A DNA stretch of 64,000 nt from Arthrobacter sp. SW1 (GCF_001766675.1 NZ_MJLT01000001.1:124001-188000); one strand, 5' to 3'; shown: positions 28,567 to 38,356, counted from the stretch's first letter. Translations and numbers: made by a program. Notes: a model not told the origin generated them from the letters alone.

Positions 28567-30252
28567 GTGGCCAGCCCTGACCACATGCCGGGCAGCGGGC
28601 AATCCGCCGGCAGCCGCCGACCACGACGCAGGAAGGCAGGCAAAGCCAAGGTCGTCTCCCTGGTGGCCGCAGGCGCCTTGGCGGCCGGAGCGGCAATCAC
28701 CGTCCCGCTTGCCCTGAATGCCGGGCAGCCCGAACCCCGCAGCACGCCAACGTCCTCTGCGTCCGCCGCGCCGGCCCCCTCGCCGAAGCCGGTCAAAAAG
28801 GCAGGGGTTGCGTATTACAAACAAGCCGGCCCCCAGGCCACGGCCACCACAGCGGTTCCCCCAATGACCGTCAACGTTTCCGCCGCCGAACTCGGCACCT
28901 CGCTCGACCCGGGTGCCGTCGGCCTCTCCCTGGAAGCCACGGACCTCGCAGACCCCGCCATGAGCTCTGCCAACGCCGATCTGGTGGCCACGCTGAAAGG
29001 CCTGGGCAAGCCGCTGCTGCGCTTCGGCGGCAACGCCGTGGACCGCCGCTTCTTCTGGACCTCCACCGGCGAAGCGATGCCCGGTGATCGCCGCGGAGAC
29101 AAGGCCCACCCCGTACGTACCGCCACGCCGAAGGACCTGGAGCGGGTAAAGACCCTGCTGGATGCCATCGACGGAACCATCAACATCACCGTCGACCTCG
29201 GCCACTACGATCCCGCCCGGGCAGCGGACATGAGCAAGCACGCTGCAAGGATCTTCGGCAAGCGGCTCGTCGGCATCACCATCGGCAATGAACCCAACGG
29301 GTACCCGGACAACGGCCTCCGCCCCGGAAGCTGGGGCATTCCCGACTACCTCAACGAGCTCAAGAGCTACGCCGAAGCCATCAATTCCGCGGCGCCCGGC
29401 GTGCCCATCATCGGACCGGGCACCTATTCCGAGGCTTGGTGGAAGGCCTTCGCGAAAACGGAACTGCCCCAGCAGCGCATTGTCTCCTTCCATTACTACC
29501 CACTGTCCAGTTGCTCCGGCAGCGAACCGGGGGACGAACCGACCCTCGCAAACCTGATGAGCGACTACATGCACCCGCGGGTGCGCGACTACGACCGCAG
29601 GGCGATGGCGCCCGCCGCCGCAGCAGGCCTGCAGACCTGGCTGACCGAAACCGGCCCGTCAGCCTGCCCTGGCTCCAACCCGACCACCAAGAACCACGCC
29701 TCGGCCTTGTGGTACAGCGAATTCGCGCTCAACGGCCTGCAGCAGGGCATCAAGCGGCTCGGCTTCCACAGCTCCCTGATCACCTGCGTCGGCGGTCCGC
29801 CGCTGTCGCCCATCTGCTCCGGCGGCAAGTACCTGCAGCCGGACGGTGCCATCCGGGAAAATCCGAGCTATTTCGGCCTCGCCATGGTGTCTGACCTCGG
29901 CACCGGGAAGTTCCTCAAGCTTGAACAGTCCGGCGGCGGGCTCAGTTACGCCTACGCGGTGAAGCATCGTGACGGAAGCACCAACGTGTACATCGCCAAC
30001 AAGAACGACCCGCAGAAGGATGCCCAGGCAAGCGTCACCTTGAGCCTGCCCGGCAAGCCCAAGACCGGAACCATGACCCAGATGGCCGGCCCCGGATATA
30101 CCGCGGAGGGCTCCACCACGATCGACGGCAGGAAGGCCCTTCCCGTCGCGAACAACAAGCGGCCCATGGTGATGAACTTCGTGGAAGGCTCCAGCGTGCA
30201 GAAGTTCCCGCTGACCTCCGGCACCGTAACCGTTCTGCATTTCACGTACTGA
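28567..30252 (+). CDS. Membrane-anchored glycoside hydrolase, GH79-like
   Basis: 561 residues. A basic N-terminus (RRPRRRKAGK) and one span (VVSLVAAGALAAGAAITVPL) suggest a type II anchor or uncleaved signal, then a Pro/Ser linker. The TIM-barrel part shows the clan GH-A acid/base in GITIGNEPNGY (Glu242) and the likely nucleophile in TWLTETGPSACPG (Glu361), the GH79 beta-glucuronidase/heparanase pattern. A C-terminal beta domain ends GTVTVLHFTY. The GTG at 28567 follows GGAGG by nine bases. A substrate with uronic acid is inferred; this is notable given the ManNAcA genes further on. Confidence 0.8.
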   Translation: MASPDHMPGSGQSAGSRRPRRRKAGKAKVVSLVAAGALAAGAAITVPLALNAGQPEPRSTPTSSASAAPAPSPKPVKKAGVAYYKQAGPQATATTAVPPMTVNVSAAELGTSLDPGAVGLSLEATDLADPAMSSANADLVATLKGLGKPLLRFGGNAVDRRFFWTSTGEAMPGDRRGDKAHPVRTATPKDLERVKTLLDAIDGTINITVDLGHYDPARAADMSKHAARIFGKRLVGITIGNEPNGYPDNGLRPGSWGIPDYLNELKSYAEAINSAAPGVPIIGPGTYSEAWWKAFAKTELPQQRIVSFHYYPLSSCSGSEPGDEPTLANLMSDYMHPRVRDYDRRAMAPAAAAGLQTWLTETGPSACPGSNPTTKNHASALWYSEFALNGLQQGIKRLGFHSSLITCVGGPPLSPICSGGKYLQPDGAIRENPSYFGLAMVSDLGTGKFLKLEQSGGGLSYAYAVKHRDGSTNVYIANKNDPQKDAQASVTLSLPGKPKTGTMTQMAGPGYTAEGSTTIDGRKALPVANNKRPMVMNFVEGSSVQKFPLTSGTVTVLHFTY

Positions 30253-30271
30253 CCTTCCACCCGGCACAGGC

Positions 30272-30324
30272 ACGTAAAAGCCCGGCGGCCGCAGGATGAT
30301 CCTGCGGCCGCCGGGCTTTTACGT
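30272..30324. terminator. 53-base perfect inverted repeat, bidirectional terminator
   Basis: Perfect 26-bp arms (30272-30297 and 30299-30324) around one G. The stem begins ACGTAAAAGCCCGGCGG and ends with its complement, giving CTTTT on each strand. It lies between convergent glycosidase and ftsY genes. Confidence 0.88.
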
Positions 30325-30341
30325 TGCGGCCGGGAAGCTGA

Positions 30342-31565
30342 CTAGTTCAGCAGTGCGTCCACGAAAGCTTCCGGCTCGAACGGGGCAAGGTCGTCCGGGC
30401 CTTCGCCCAGGCCCACCAGTTTGACCGGAACGCCGAGCGCCTTCTGGATGGCGACGACGATGCCGCCCTTGGCCGTGCCGTCCAGCTTGGTCAGGACGAT
30501 GCCGGTGATGTTCACGACCTCCGAGAACACCTTGGCCTGGTTGAGCCCGTTCTGGCCCGTGGTGGCGTCCAGGACCAGCAGGACCTCGTCCACCTCGGCG
30601 AGCTTTTCGATGACCCGCTTGACCTTGCCGAGCTCGTCCATCAGGCCCACCTTGTTCTGCAGGCGGCCCGCCGTGTCCACCATGACCACGTCGACTTCCT
30701 GTTCGATGCCGGCCTTCACCGACTCGAAGGCGACGGAGGCGGGGTCGGCACCGTCGATGTCGGACTTCACCGTGGGCACGCCGACGCGCTGGCCCCAGGT
30801 GGCGAGTTGCTCGGCCGCAGCGGCACGGAAGGTGTCTGCCGCACCCAAGATAACGTCCTTGTCTTCGGCAACCAGCACACGGGCCAGCTTGCCCACGGTG
30901 GTGGTCTTGCCGACGCCGTTGACACCCACCACCATCATGACGGCGGGGTGGCCGTTCTTGCGGGAGACGTTGAGGCTGCGGTCCATGGCAGGGTCCACGA
31001 GCTTGATGAGTTCTTCACGCAGCAGCGCCTTGACGGCTTCCGGGGTGCGGGTGCCCTGGACTTTGACCCGCTCGCGGAGGGCGTCCACGAGTTCCAGGGT
31101 CGGTTCGGTGCCGAGGTCCGCCAGCAGCAGGGTTTCTTCGACTTCGTCCCAGACGTTCTCGTCGATCTTGTCGCTGGACAGCAGTGCCAGCAGGCCCTTG
31201 CCCAGGATGTTGTTGGACTTGACCAAGCGGGCACGCAGCCGCTGCAGGCGGCCTTCCACCGGCGCCGGCGTTTCCACCTGGACGGTTTCGAGCCCGGCGG
31301 GCTCTTCCTCAAGGTCAGCTTCGGGTGCTTCGGCGGAACCGTCGACGCCGGCCGGTGCCGTGCGTTCGCCGGCGGCGGGGCCGCCCGCCTGTGCCCGGTC
31401 ATCCACCAGCGTTCCGCCGGCGGCCGGGGTTGCCGGGTCGTTGGCGTCACGGGTTCCGGGGTACTTGGCGGCGGATTTCCGCGCCTTCAGGAGCACCGGA
31501 ACCAGCCCGCCGATGACCACCAGGGCAGCGGCTATGGACAGAATAATTGGGAGGAGATCGTTCAC
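30342..31565 (-). CDS. ftsY: SRP receptor FtsY
   Basis: Membrane-bound GTPase that receives Ffh-ribosome complexes. An N-terminal hydrophobic segment (LLPIILSIAAALVVIGGLVP) acts as an anchor, as in other actinobacteria. A long acidic linker (about 35-100) follows, then the NG domain with GVNGVGKTTTVGKLA, DTAGRLQNKVGLM and TKLDGTAKGGIV. 407 residues, GTG start. It lies 52 bases downstream of smc. Confidence 0.95.
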   Translation of the reverse strand: MNDLLPIILSIAAALVVIGGLVPVLLKARKSAAKYPGTRDANDPATPAAGGTLVDDRAQAGGPAAGERTAPAGVDGSAEAPEADLEEEPAGLETVQVETPAPVEGRLQRLRARLVKSNNILGKGLLALLSSDKIDENVWDEVEETLLLADLGTEPTLELVDALRERVKVQGTRTPEAVKALLREELIKLVDPAMDRSLNVSRKNGHPAVMMVVGVNGVGKTTTVGKLARVLVAEDKDVILGAADTFRAAAAEQLATWGQRVGVPTVKSDIDGADPASVAFESVKAGIEQEVDVVMVDTAGRLQNKVGLMDELGKVKRVIEKLAEVDEVLLVLDATTGQNGLNQAKVFSEVVNITGIVLTKLDGTAKGGIVVAIQKALGVPVKLVGLGEGPDDLAPFEPEAFVDALLN

Positions 31566-31617
31566 TCCCCTAGCTTCTCACAGCCTTGCCTGCACGCCGG
31601 CGTCGGCTGCACGTCGG

Positions 31618-34600
31618 CTACACTCCGGCGTCGAGGCGCTGGCTGATGACGGTGGAGACGCCGTCGCCGCGCATGGTCACGCCGTACAGCGCGTCTGCCA
31701 CTTCCATGGTGCGCTTCTGGTGCGTGATGACGATCAGCTGGCTGGATTCCCGGAGCTCTTCGAAGATCGTGATGAGGCGCCCCAGGTTGGTGTCATCCAA
31801 CGCGGCTTCCACCTCGTCCATCACGTAGAACGGCGACGGCCTGGCCTTGAAGATGGCCACGAGCAGCGCCACCGCGGTCAACGAACGTTCTCCACCGGAA
31901 AGCAGGGAGAGGCGCTTGATCTTCTTGCCTGCAGGCCGTGCTTCCACCTCGATGCCCGTGGTGAGCATGTCGTCCGGGTCGGTGAGCACCAGGCGTCCTT
32001 CGCCGCCGGGAAACAGGCGCGCGAAGACGTGGTCGAACTGCTTGGAAGTGTCCGCGAAGGCTTCGGAGAACACCTGCTGGACCCGCTTGTCCACCTCCTT
32101 GATGATGTCCAGGAGGTCCTTGCGGCTGGATTTGAGGTCTTCGAGCTGGGTGCTGAGGAACTGGTGGCGTTCCTCCAGCGCGGCGAATTCCTCCAGGGCA
32201 AGCGGGTTGACCTTGCCCAGTGCGGCGAGGTCGCGTTCGGCCTTGCGGAGCCGCTTTTCCTGCTCCTCCCGGACGAAGGGCTTTCCCGCCGGAACGGGGT
32301 TGCCGTCCTCGTCCACCTCGGCCCTCAGCTCAGCCCATTTGTCCTTGCTGTCCGCAGGCAGCGGGACAGGCTGGTGGGGCCCGAAGTCGGCCACGAGCTG
32401 CTCCGGGGAGAGCCCGAGTTCCTCGATCGATCGTGCTTCCAGGGCCTCGATGCGCAGCCGCTGCTGCGCACGGGCGAGTTCGTCGCGGTGGACGGAGTCC
32501 GTCAGCCCGGCCAGCTCGCGGGCCAGTGCGTCGTTGCTGCTGCGCAGTTCGGCCAGTTCCTTGTCGCGCTGTTCCTTGACGGCTTCGGCGTGGTCCCGCG
32601 CGTGTGCGGCCAGCTCCACCGAGACGTCCACGAAACGGACGGTCTGTTCCACGGCGCGTGCCACGGCTGCGGCGCGGGCAGCCTGGGCTTTGCGGCGTTC
32701 GGCGCGGCGGGCTGCTTCCTCGCGGGCGCGCCGTTCGGTAGCGGCGGCACGCTCGAGGGATGCCGCACGGTTGCTGGTGGCGTTGAGCTGTTCCTCGGCG
32801 CTGCGCAGGCCGAGCCGCACTTCCATTTCGCGGGCGCGCGCCTGGCTGGCCGCCGCGGCCAGGGCGTCCCGCTGTTCGGTGGACGGTTCGTCTTCCTCGG
32901 GTGCTTCCTGGGCGGCTGCCAGGCGCTCGGCCGCGGCTTCCAGGGCTTCCTCGGCGACCGCGATGTTGAGCTCGGCCTTCGACAGCGACTCCGCAAGGCG
33001 TTCGCTTTCGGCCACGGCACTGCGCAGCTGCGAGTTCAGGTGCCCCAGCCGTTCGGCGACGGCGGCAAGCCGCGCGTCCGAGTCGTGCAGCTTCTCCAGC
33101 GCGGTATCCGCGCGCTCCTGCGCCTCGGCACGGCGGGCCTCAGCGGCGGCCAGCGAGAAGCGGCCGCGCTCGAGTTCCGCGGTGAGCCCGGCCAGGCGGT
33201 GTTCGGCGTCGTCGACGGCGGCCTGCACCTCAAGGAGGGACGGCGCATCGGCTGAACCGCCCGTGGCGGTCAGGGCGGTGAAGACGTCGCCGGCGCGGGT
33301 CACGGCGGTCAGCTCCGGGTGCCGGGAGATCAGCTCCGCGGCGGCGTCCAGATCCCCGACGACGGCGGTGCGCGCCAGCAGGGCGCGCGCGGCGGAGAGG
33401 TGGCTCCCCTTCCCTGTGCCCGGGGTGGCGCGGAGCAGCTCCGCCGCCCAGCGGGCGTCCGCCGGCAAGTCAGCCGGCGGCACTGCTTCCGGGGACTCTG
33501 CTGCGTCCATGGCGCCGGCCAGCAGCAGCGAGACCCGGCCGCCGTCGTCGTCCTTCAACAAACGGACCGCGGCTTTGGCGGCGTCCACGTCCGCCACCAC
33601 CACGGCTTCGGAATGGGCGCCGAGCGCCGCGGCCACAGCAGTTTCGTAGCCGGGCTCGACCGACAGCATGCCGGAGAGCGCCCCGAGCACCCCCGGAACA
33701 CCTGAGTCGAGGATCCGGCCGGATCCGTCCTTGCGGTTCAGGCCGAGCTGCAGGGCATCGCGGCGCGCCACGAGGGCGTCCCGTTCCCGGAGCTGCTCCC
33801 GTTCGGCGTTCTTCAGCGCCTCGATCTCGGCCTCGATGGCGTCCAAGGCGGCGGTGGCTTCTTCGTACTCGGCGTCGAGGCTTTCCTCGCCGTCTTCAAC
33901 ACCGGCCACCTGGGATTCGAGGGCGGTGAATTCCTGCTGGGCCAGGCGCCGGCGTTCTTCGCCCGCGGCCATGGATTCGCGCAGGCGTCCGCGTTCGGCG
34001 TCGGCAGCCTCCGCCTTCGAGCGCGCCGCCGCCAGCTGGCCCACAAGGCGGGCGATGCCTTCGCGGCGGTCCGCCGCGGCCCGCAGCACGGCAGTGAGGC
34101 GCCGGTCCTCCGCAGCAGCCAGCTCTTCGGCTTCCTGCCGCGCCAGCCCGGCCTGTTCCAAAGCTTCCTTGCGGGCCACAATATCCTGCTCCAAGGCGGC
34201 TTGTTCCTGGCGGACCCGGGCGGCCTGGCGCTCCAGCTGTTCCGGATCCCGCCCGGAATCCGGGGCGGCGTCGGACGCTCCGAGGAGCCGCCGGCGTTCG
34301 GCGGCAAGGGCTCCGAGCGCCCGGAGCCGCTCACGGGCGGCCGACAGCTGGTACCAGGAATCCCGGGCGGCGTTCAACCGCGGAGTGGCCTCGGCGGCGA
34401 GCCGTTCCACCTCGGCCTGGCGCTGCCGGCCCGCAGCCAGTTCCTGCTCCACCACTTCGCGGCGTTCCTTGAGCGCGGCTTCGGTGGCCACGTCCTCTTC
34501 CAAGGCCTCGTTCAGGCGGACCAGTTCATCAGCCAGGAGCCGGGACTTGGCGTCACGCACTTCGAACTGCACGGTCTGGGCGCGGCGGGCCACTTCTGCC

Positions 34601-35223
34601 TGTTTGCCGAGCGGGGTGAGCTGCCGGCGGATTTCGGCGGTGAGGTCTCCCAGGCGCTGCAGGTTGGCCTGCATGGCTTCGAGCTTCCGCACCGTCTTTT
34701 CCTTGCGGCGGCGGTGCTTGAGGATTCCGGCGGCTTCTTCGATGAAGCCGCGGCGGTCCTCCGGAGTGGCGTGCAGGACCCGGTCCAGCTGGCCTTGGCC
34801 GACAATGACGTGCATTTCGCGGCCGAGCCCGGAATCAGAGAGAAGTTCCTGGATGTCCAGCAGGCGGCAGGGCGAACCGTTGATGGCGTATTCGGAGCCG
34901 CCGGCCCGGAAGAGGGTGCGCGAGATGGTGACTTCGCTGTATTCGATCGGCAGGGCGCCGTCGGCATTGTCGATGGTGAGCGAGACATGGGCGCGGCCGA
35001 GCGGCGGCCGCCCGGCGGTTCCGGCGAAGATGACGTCTTCCATCTTGCCGCCACGCAGGGTCTTGGCGCCCTGTTCGCCCATCACCCAGGCGAGGGCGTC
35101 AACAACATTGGACTTGCCGGAGCCGTTGGGTCCCACCACCGCAGTGACGCCGGGTTCGAAGTCGAACGTCGTGGCCGACGCGAACGACTTGAATCCCCGG
35201 ACAGTCAGACTTTTCAAATGCAA
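31618..35223 (-). CDS. smc: Chromosome segregation protein SMC
   Basis: 1201-residue condensin ATPase. Walker A GPNGSGKS is at residues 31-38. Two long Ala/Glu/Arg-rich coiled coils flank the hinge (about 500-680). The C-terminal head has the signature LSGGERSLTAVALL and the Walker B region FYVMDEVEAALDD. With ScpA/ScpB it organises the chromosome. The start is TTG at 35223 (reads MHLKSLTVRGFKSFA, as in the family), with GGAGGAG upstream. Confidence 0.97.
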   Translation of the reverse strand: MHLKSLTVRGFKSFASATTFDFEPGVTAVVGPNGSGKSNVVDALAWVMGEQGAKTLRGGKMEDVIFAGTAGRPPLGRAHVSLTIDNADGALPIEYSEVTISRTLFRAGGSEYAINGSPCRLLDIQELLSDSGLGREMHVIVGQGQLDRVLHATPEDRRGFIEEAAGILKHRRRKEKTVRKLEAMQANLQRLGDLTAEIRRQLTPLGKQAEVARRAQTVQFEVRDAKSRLLADELVRLNEALEEDVATEAALKERREVVEQELAAGRQRQAEVERLAAEATPRLNAARDSWYQLSAARERLRALGALAAERRRLLGASDAAPDSGRDPEQLERQAARVRQEQAALEQDIVARKEALEQAGLARQEAEELAAAEDRRLTAVLRAAADRREGIARLVGQLAAARSKAEAADAERGRLRESMAAGEERRRLAQQEFTALESQVAGVEDGEESLDAEYEEATAALDAIEAEIEALKNAEREQLRERDALVARRDALQLGLNRKDGSGRILDSGVPGVLGALSGMLSVEPGYETAVAAALGAHSEAVVVADVDAAKAAVRLLKDDDGGRVSLLLAGAMDAAESPEAVPPADLPADARWAAELLRATPGTGKGSHLSAARALLARTAVVGDLDAAAELISRHPELTAVTRAGDVFTALTATGGSADAPSLLEVQAAVDDAEHRLAGLTAELERGRFSLAAAEARRAEAQERADTALEKLHDSDARLAAVAERLGHLNSQLRSAVAESERLAESLSKAELNIAVAEEALEAAAERLAAAQEAPEEDEPSTEQRDALAAAASQARAREMEVRLGLRSAEEQLNATSNRAASLERAAATERRAREEAARRAERRKAQAARAAAVARAVEQTVRFVDVSVELAAHARDHAEAVKEQRDKELAELRSSNDALARELAGLTDSVHRDELARAQQRLRIEALEARSIEELGLSPEQLVADFGPHQPVPLPADSKDKWAELRAEVDEDGNPVPAGKPFVREEQEKRLRKAERDLAALGKVNPLALEEFAALEERHQFLSTQLEDLKSSRKDLLDIIKEVDKRVQQVFSEAFADTSKQFDHVFARLFPGGEGRLVLTDPDDMLTTGIEVEARPAGKKIKRLSLLSGGERSLTAVALLVAIFKARPSPFYVMDEVEAALDDTNLGRLITIFEELRESSQLIVITHQKRTMEVADALYGVTMRGDGVSTVISQRLDAGV

Positions 35224-35326
35224 GGTGGTTCGGAACTCCTCCAGTGGCAGCGTGTGCTTCCAAATCTACTGCCCGACGGCGACAATCACCGGATTTGGGC
35301 CCCTTCCGGGCCGCCCGGGAGCCGCC

Positions 35327-35779
35327 TCAGCCGGGCAGGCGGGTACCCGCGTCCGGCCCGGCAAGCAGTTGCTGGGCCTTGTGTTCGAGGCCGTCGTCAA
35401 CCGTTTCGAAAATGATGGAGGCGAGCCAGACCACGATCGTGGCAAAGACCCAGCCTACGGGCCAGCTGAGGGCTAGGCCTCCGGCCAATGAGGTGGTGAG
35501 CCATAGTGCACCCACGCTCAAGGCGACTCCGGCGCCCGCCGCCAACGCCAACCGGGCTGCCTTCGGGCGGCTTGTGTACCGGCGGGGGGCCGCTTCGCCG
35601 TCGAGGTTCCTGAAAACCGCGGCGGCAAGGGCCCGCAGCAGGAGGTTTGCTGCCGTGAAGGCCAGGGCCACCCAGAGGAAACCGTCGCCCACCCTGACCC
35701 CGGGCAGGATGGCCATGGCCCACAAGGTGATGGCATTGAACACGAACGCGATCACCGTGCGGATCGCCCAGGCTTTCAT
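35327..35779 (-). CDS. Four-span membrane protein of unknown function
   Basis: 150 residues with four hydrophobic segments (about 5-27, 36-56, 75-97 and 105-128). A short basic loop (RRYTSRPKAAR) lies between the second and third. The layout resembles phage-holin IV/DUF4233-like small membrane proteins, but I cannot assign it. The ATG at 35779 (MKAWAIRTV) is preferred over a GTG two codons earlier. It lies between mutM and smc on the same strand. Confidence 0.65.
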   Translation of the reverse strand: MKAWAIRTVIAFVFNAITLWAMAILPGVRVGDGFLWVALAFTAANLLLRALAAAVFRNLDGEAAPRRYTSRPKAARLALAAGAGVALSVGALWLTTSLAGGLALSWPVGWVFATIVVWLASIIFETVDDGLEHKAQQLLAGPDAGTRLPG

Positions 35780-35822
35780 GCCCACCAGTTTCCCACCGGA
35801 GCGCGGCCCCGAAAACAGCTTC

Positions 35823-36776
35823 TTACCAGCGGCCGTTGCGCGGGCGGGGCTGGCACACCGGGCAGGTGTGTGAGGAGCGGTTCATGAACTGTTCGCGCTT
35901 GATCACGCCGGCCAGGCCCGCCTCGGCGCAACGCCGGCACGGCTGGCCGGTGCGGCCGTAGGCGTCCAGGGAGCGGGCGAAGTAGCCGGAATCACCGTTC
36001 ACGTTCACGTAGAGGGAATCGAAGCTGGTGCCACCGGCGGCCAAGGCATCGTTCATGACATCGCGGGCCGCCTCCACCACACGCAGTGCGTCGGCCCGGC
36101 GCAGGGTGTCCGTGGCTCGGGCGTAGTGCAGCCGGGCGCGCCAGAGAGCTTCGTCGGCGTAGATGTTGCCGATGCCGGAAATGATGCCCTGGTCCAGCAG
36201 CGCCCGCTTCAGCCCGGTCTTGCAGGACTTGAGCTTGCGGTAGAAATCCTCGAAGGAGAAGTGCGGGTCCAGCGGGTCCCTCGCAATATGCGCGGCTTCG
36301 CCTGCAATCTCTGGAAGGGGCGATTCCCCCAGTCCTCCGGGGCCGCCGTCGTCCGTGGGTACCAGGGAGGTGACGAACAAACCGCCGAAGATCCGCTGGT
36401 CCACGAAGCGCAGTTGCTCCGGCATGCCGTCCGAGGGGCTCAGCCGCAGGCGGACCTTCAGGTGCTTTTCGTCGGGAACATGGGGGTCCTGCATGAGCAG
36501 CTGCCCGCTCATGCCAAGGTGCGCCATGAGCGCGACGCCGGCTCCGGTTTCGCGCGGGTGCGTGCCCGCCATGGCGAGCGGCATCCAGAGGAACTTTCCG
36601 CGGCGGACGACGTCCAGCACGGTGGCTTCTTCGAGGTTGCCGATGAAGTCTTCCGTGCCGAGGGTGTGGCGGCGGATGGAACGCGGGTCCAGGACATCCA
36701 CCGAGGTGATGGTGCGGCCGCACACCCAGCGGGCCAGGCCGCGGCGGACCACCTCGACTTCGGGCAGCTCAGGCAT
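35823..36776 (-). CDS. mutM: Formamidopyrimidine-DNA glycosylase
   Basis: Removes 8-oxoguanine and formamidopyrimidines. The N-terminus [13 protein letters not shown] gives the catalytic Pro2 and Glu3. The C-terminal zinc finger is CRRC...CPVC, with the [12 protein letters not shown] end. 317 residues, slightly long because of a loop near [10 protein letters not shown]. Its ATG at 36776 is the last of three tandemly repeated ATGCCTGA starts. Confidence 0.95.
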   Translation of the reverse strand: MPELPEVEVVRRGLARWVCGRTITSVDVLDPRSIRRHTLGTEDFIGNLEEATVLDVVRRGKFLWMPLAMAGTHPRETGAGVALMAHLGMSGQLLMQDPHVPDEKHLKVRLRLSPSDGMPEQLRFVDQRIFGGLFVTSLVPTDDGGPGGLGESPLPEIAGEAAHIARDPLDPHFSFEDFYRKLKSCKTGLKRALLDQGIISGIGNIYADEALWRARLHYARATDTLRRADALRVVEAARDVMNDALAAGGTSFDSLYVNVNGDSGYFARSLDAYGRTGQPCRRCAEAGLAGVIKREQFMNRSSHTCPVCQPRPRNGRW

Positions 36777-36808
36777 CGATCAGTTCAGGCATGGATCAGT
36801 TCAGGCAT
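36766..36808 (-). repeat. Three tandem 16-base copies of the mutM start region
   Basis: On the - strand ATGCCTGAACTGATC occurs at 36808 and 36792, followed by the real mutM start ATGCCTGAGCTGCCC at 36776. The spacing is 16 bases. The upstream copies encode only MPELIHA and MPELIDA before TGA. Confidence 0.85.
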
Positions 36809-36826
36809 GGGTGGGCCGGGTCCGGA

Positions 36827-37543
36827 TCAACCGACGGCGGGGGCGTCGTCGGTGGCGGCCGTGTCCGCAGCGCTCAGGGTCCGCCAGGCATCGGCGGCCG
36901 ATTCCTGCTCGGCTTCCTTCTTGGAGTGGCCGGTGCCCCGTCCGTAGGTGATGCCGTTGATCTGAAGTTCAGCGGTGAAGACGCGTGCGTGGTCCGGGCC
37001 GGTGCCTTCGACAGCGTAGAAGACGGTGCCCAGCTGCCGGCTCGCGGCGAGTTCCTGGATGCTGGTCTTCCAGTCGGTTCCGGCGCCGAGCGCCGCGGCA
37101 TCGGCGAGGAGCGGGCCCACCAGGCGCATGACGAGCTGGCGGGCGGTCTCGATGTCGTTGGACAGGTACGTGGCTCCGATGAGCGCTTCCATGGTGTCCG
37201 CGAGGATCGAGGATTTGTTCTTCCCGTTGGTCAGTTTTTCGCCCTGGCCCAGGTAGATGTAGTCGCCGATGCCCAGTTCGCGGCCGATCACCGCGAGGGC
37301 ACGGGTGCTCACGACGGCGGAGCGCCGCTTGGCGAGTTCACCTTCGGGAAGGTCCGGGTTTTCCCGGAAGAGGAAGTCGGTGACGGAGTATCCCAGGATA
37401 GAGTCGCCGAGGAACTCAAGGCGCTCGTTGGTGGGGATTCCGCCGTTCTCGTACGCGTACGAGCGATGTGTCAGAGCAAGACGAAGCGTCTCGGCGTCAA
37501 TGGTGACGCCGAGACGCTTCAGAAGCTCTTCAGTTGAAGACAT
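36827..37543 (-). CDS. rnc: Ribonuclease III
   Basis: Cleaves double-stranded RNA in rRNA processing and RNA decay. The signature [20 protein letters not shown] lies near residues 38-58. Further acidic residues of the catalytic set lie in [16 protein letters not shown]-terminal double-stranded-RNA-binding domain spans about 155-225 ([18 protein letters not shown]). 238 residues. It lies 24 bases after rpmF. Confidence 0.96.
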   Translation of the reverse strand: MSSTEELLKRLGVTIDAETLRLALTHRSYAYENGGIPTNERLEFLGDSILGYSVTDFLFRENPDLPEGELAKRRSAVVSTRALAVIGRELGIGDYIYLGQGEKLTNGKNKSSILADTMEALIGATYLSNDIETARQLVMRLVGPLLADAAALGAGTDWKTSIQELAASRQLGTVFYAVEGTGPDHARVFTAELQINGITYGRGTGHSKKEAEQESAADAWRTLSAADTAATDDAPAVG

Positions 37544-37567
37544 CCTTAATCAGCCTGTGGGGCGGAC

Positions 37568-37771
37568 TTAGGCGTCAGCGACCTTGCGGCCCTTGTACTC
37601 AAGGAACAGCGCGGTGCCAGCAGAGTCGGTAACGACCTTTGCCTGGTGCGGCAGGCTGTAGACAACCTGGCCGTTCTCGATGGTCTTTACCAGGTTGGGG
37701 GCAGAAGCCTTCCACTGGGCACGGCGGGCGCGGGTGTTTGCGCGAGACATTTTCCGCTTGGGAACAGCCAC
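37568..37771 (-). CDS. rpmF: 50S ribosomal protein L32
   Basis: 67 residues. It opens [20 protein letters not shown], the L32 signature. There is no zinc-binding Cys set, so this is the Cys-free (C-minus) type. It starts with GTG and lies between the DUF177 gene and rnc, the usual order. Confidence 0.95.
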   Translation of the reverse strand: MAVPKRKMSRANTRARRAQWKASAPNLVKTIENGQVVYSLPHQAKVVTDSAGTALFLEYKGRKVADA

Positions 37772-37804
37772 GGCTATCTCATTTCTCTCTTAGACGAACA
37801 CTTA

Positions 37805-38356
37805 CTAATCAGTTTGCCGGTCAGTCTTAGCCAGTTCAGCTAGGGCAGCCCAGCGAGGATCCAGGACCTCGTGGTGGTGCCCCGGCTCGTCTTCCAGGCG
37901 TATTCCGCATTCGGAACAAAGGCCCTGGCAGTCTTCCCGGCACACCGGCTGGAACGGCAGCATGGTCACCACTGCGTCCCGCAACACCGGCTCAAGATCG
38001 ATCAGATCGTGCTCGACTCGACGTTGCTCTTCATCGTCTTCCCCGTCCGAAAGCTCAGCGCCTTCGTACAGGAAAAGTTCTTGCACATTGACCTCAAGGT
38101 CATACGCAAGGGGATCCAGGCATCGACCGCATTCGCCCTTTACTTCGACGAGCACGGTTCCGGATACCAGAATTCCTTCGTGTACGGCCTCAAGCCTCAG
38201 GTCCAGCTCCATGTCGGAGCCTTCCTGAACGCCAATGAGCGCCACACCAAGGTCACTTGGTGCGGGTACATGTTCCTTGAGTGTCCGCATGGTTCCCGGG
38301 CTGCGCCCGAGGTCCTTGACAAGCAGCATCAGGGGCGAACCTGCATCTCGCTTAAT
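37805..38356 (-). CDS. DUF177 / YceD family protein
   Basis: YceD-like protein usually next to rpmF and linked to 23S rRNA or ribosome assembly. GECGRCLDPL and CREDCQGLCSECG give the two conserved Cys pairs, and the C-terminal LDPRWAALAELA is standard. The start is unusual: no ATG, GTG or TTG follows the only good ribosome-binding site (AGGAG, 38366-38362), but an in-frame ATT lies five bases after it at 38356 and reads IKRDAGSPLMLLVKDL. The ATG at 38329 has no clear site and begins inside the conserved SPLMLLVKDLGR segment. I report the longer form. Confidence 0.85.
   Translation of the reverse strand: MKRDAGSPLMLLVKDLGRSPGTMRTLKEHVPAPSDLGVALIGVQEGSDMELDLRLEAVHEGILVSGTVLVEVKGECGRCLDPLAYDLEVNVQELFLYEGAELSDGEDDEEQRRVEHDLIDLEPVLRDAVVTMLPFQPVCREDCQGLCSECGIRLEDEPGHHHEVLDPRWAALAELAKTDRQTD

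Noticed and set aside
31566..31617. Partial direct repeats (GCCGACG-type) after the smc stop.
   Set aside because: They are short, imperfect and GC-rich; chance in a 65-70% GC genome cannot be excluded.
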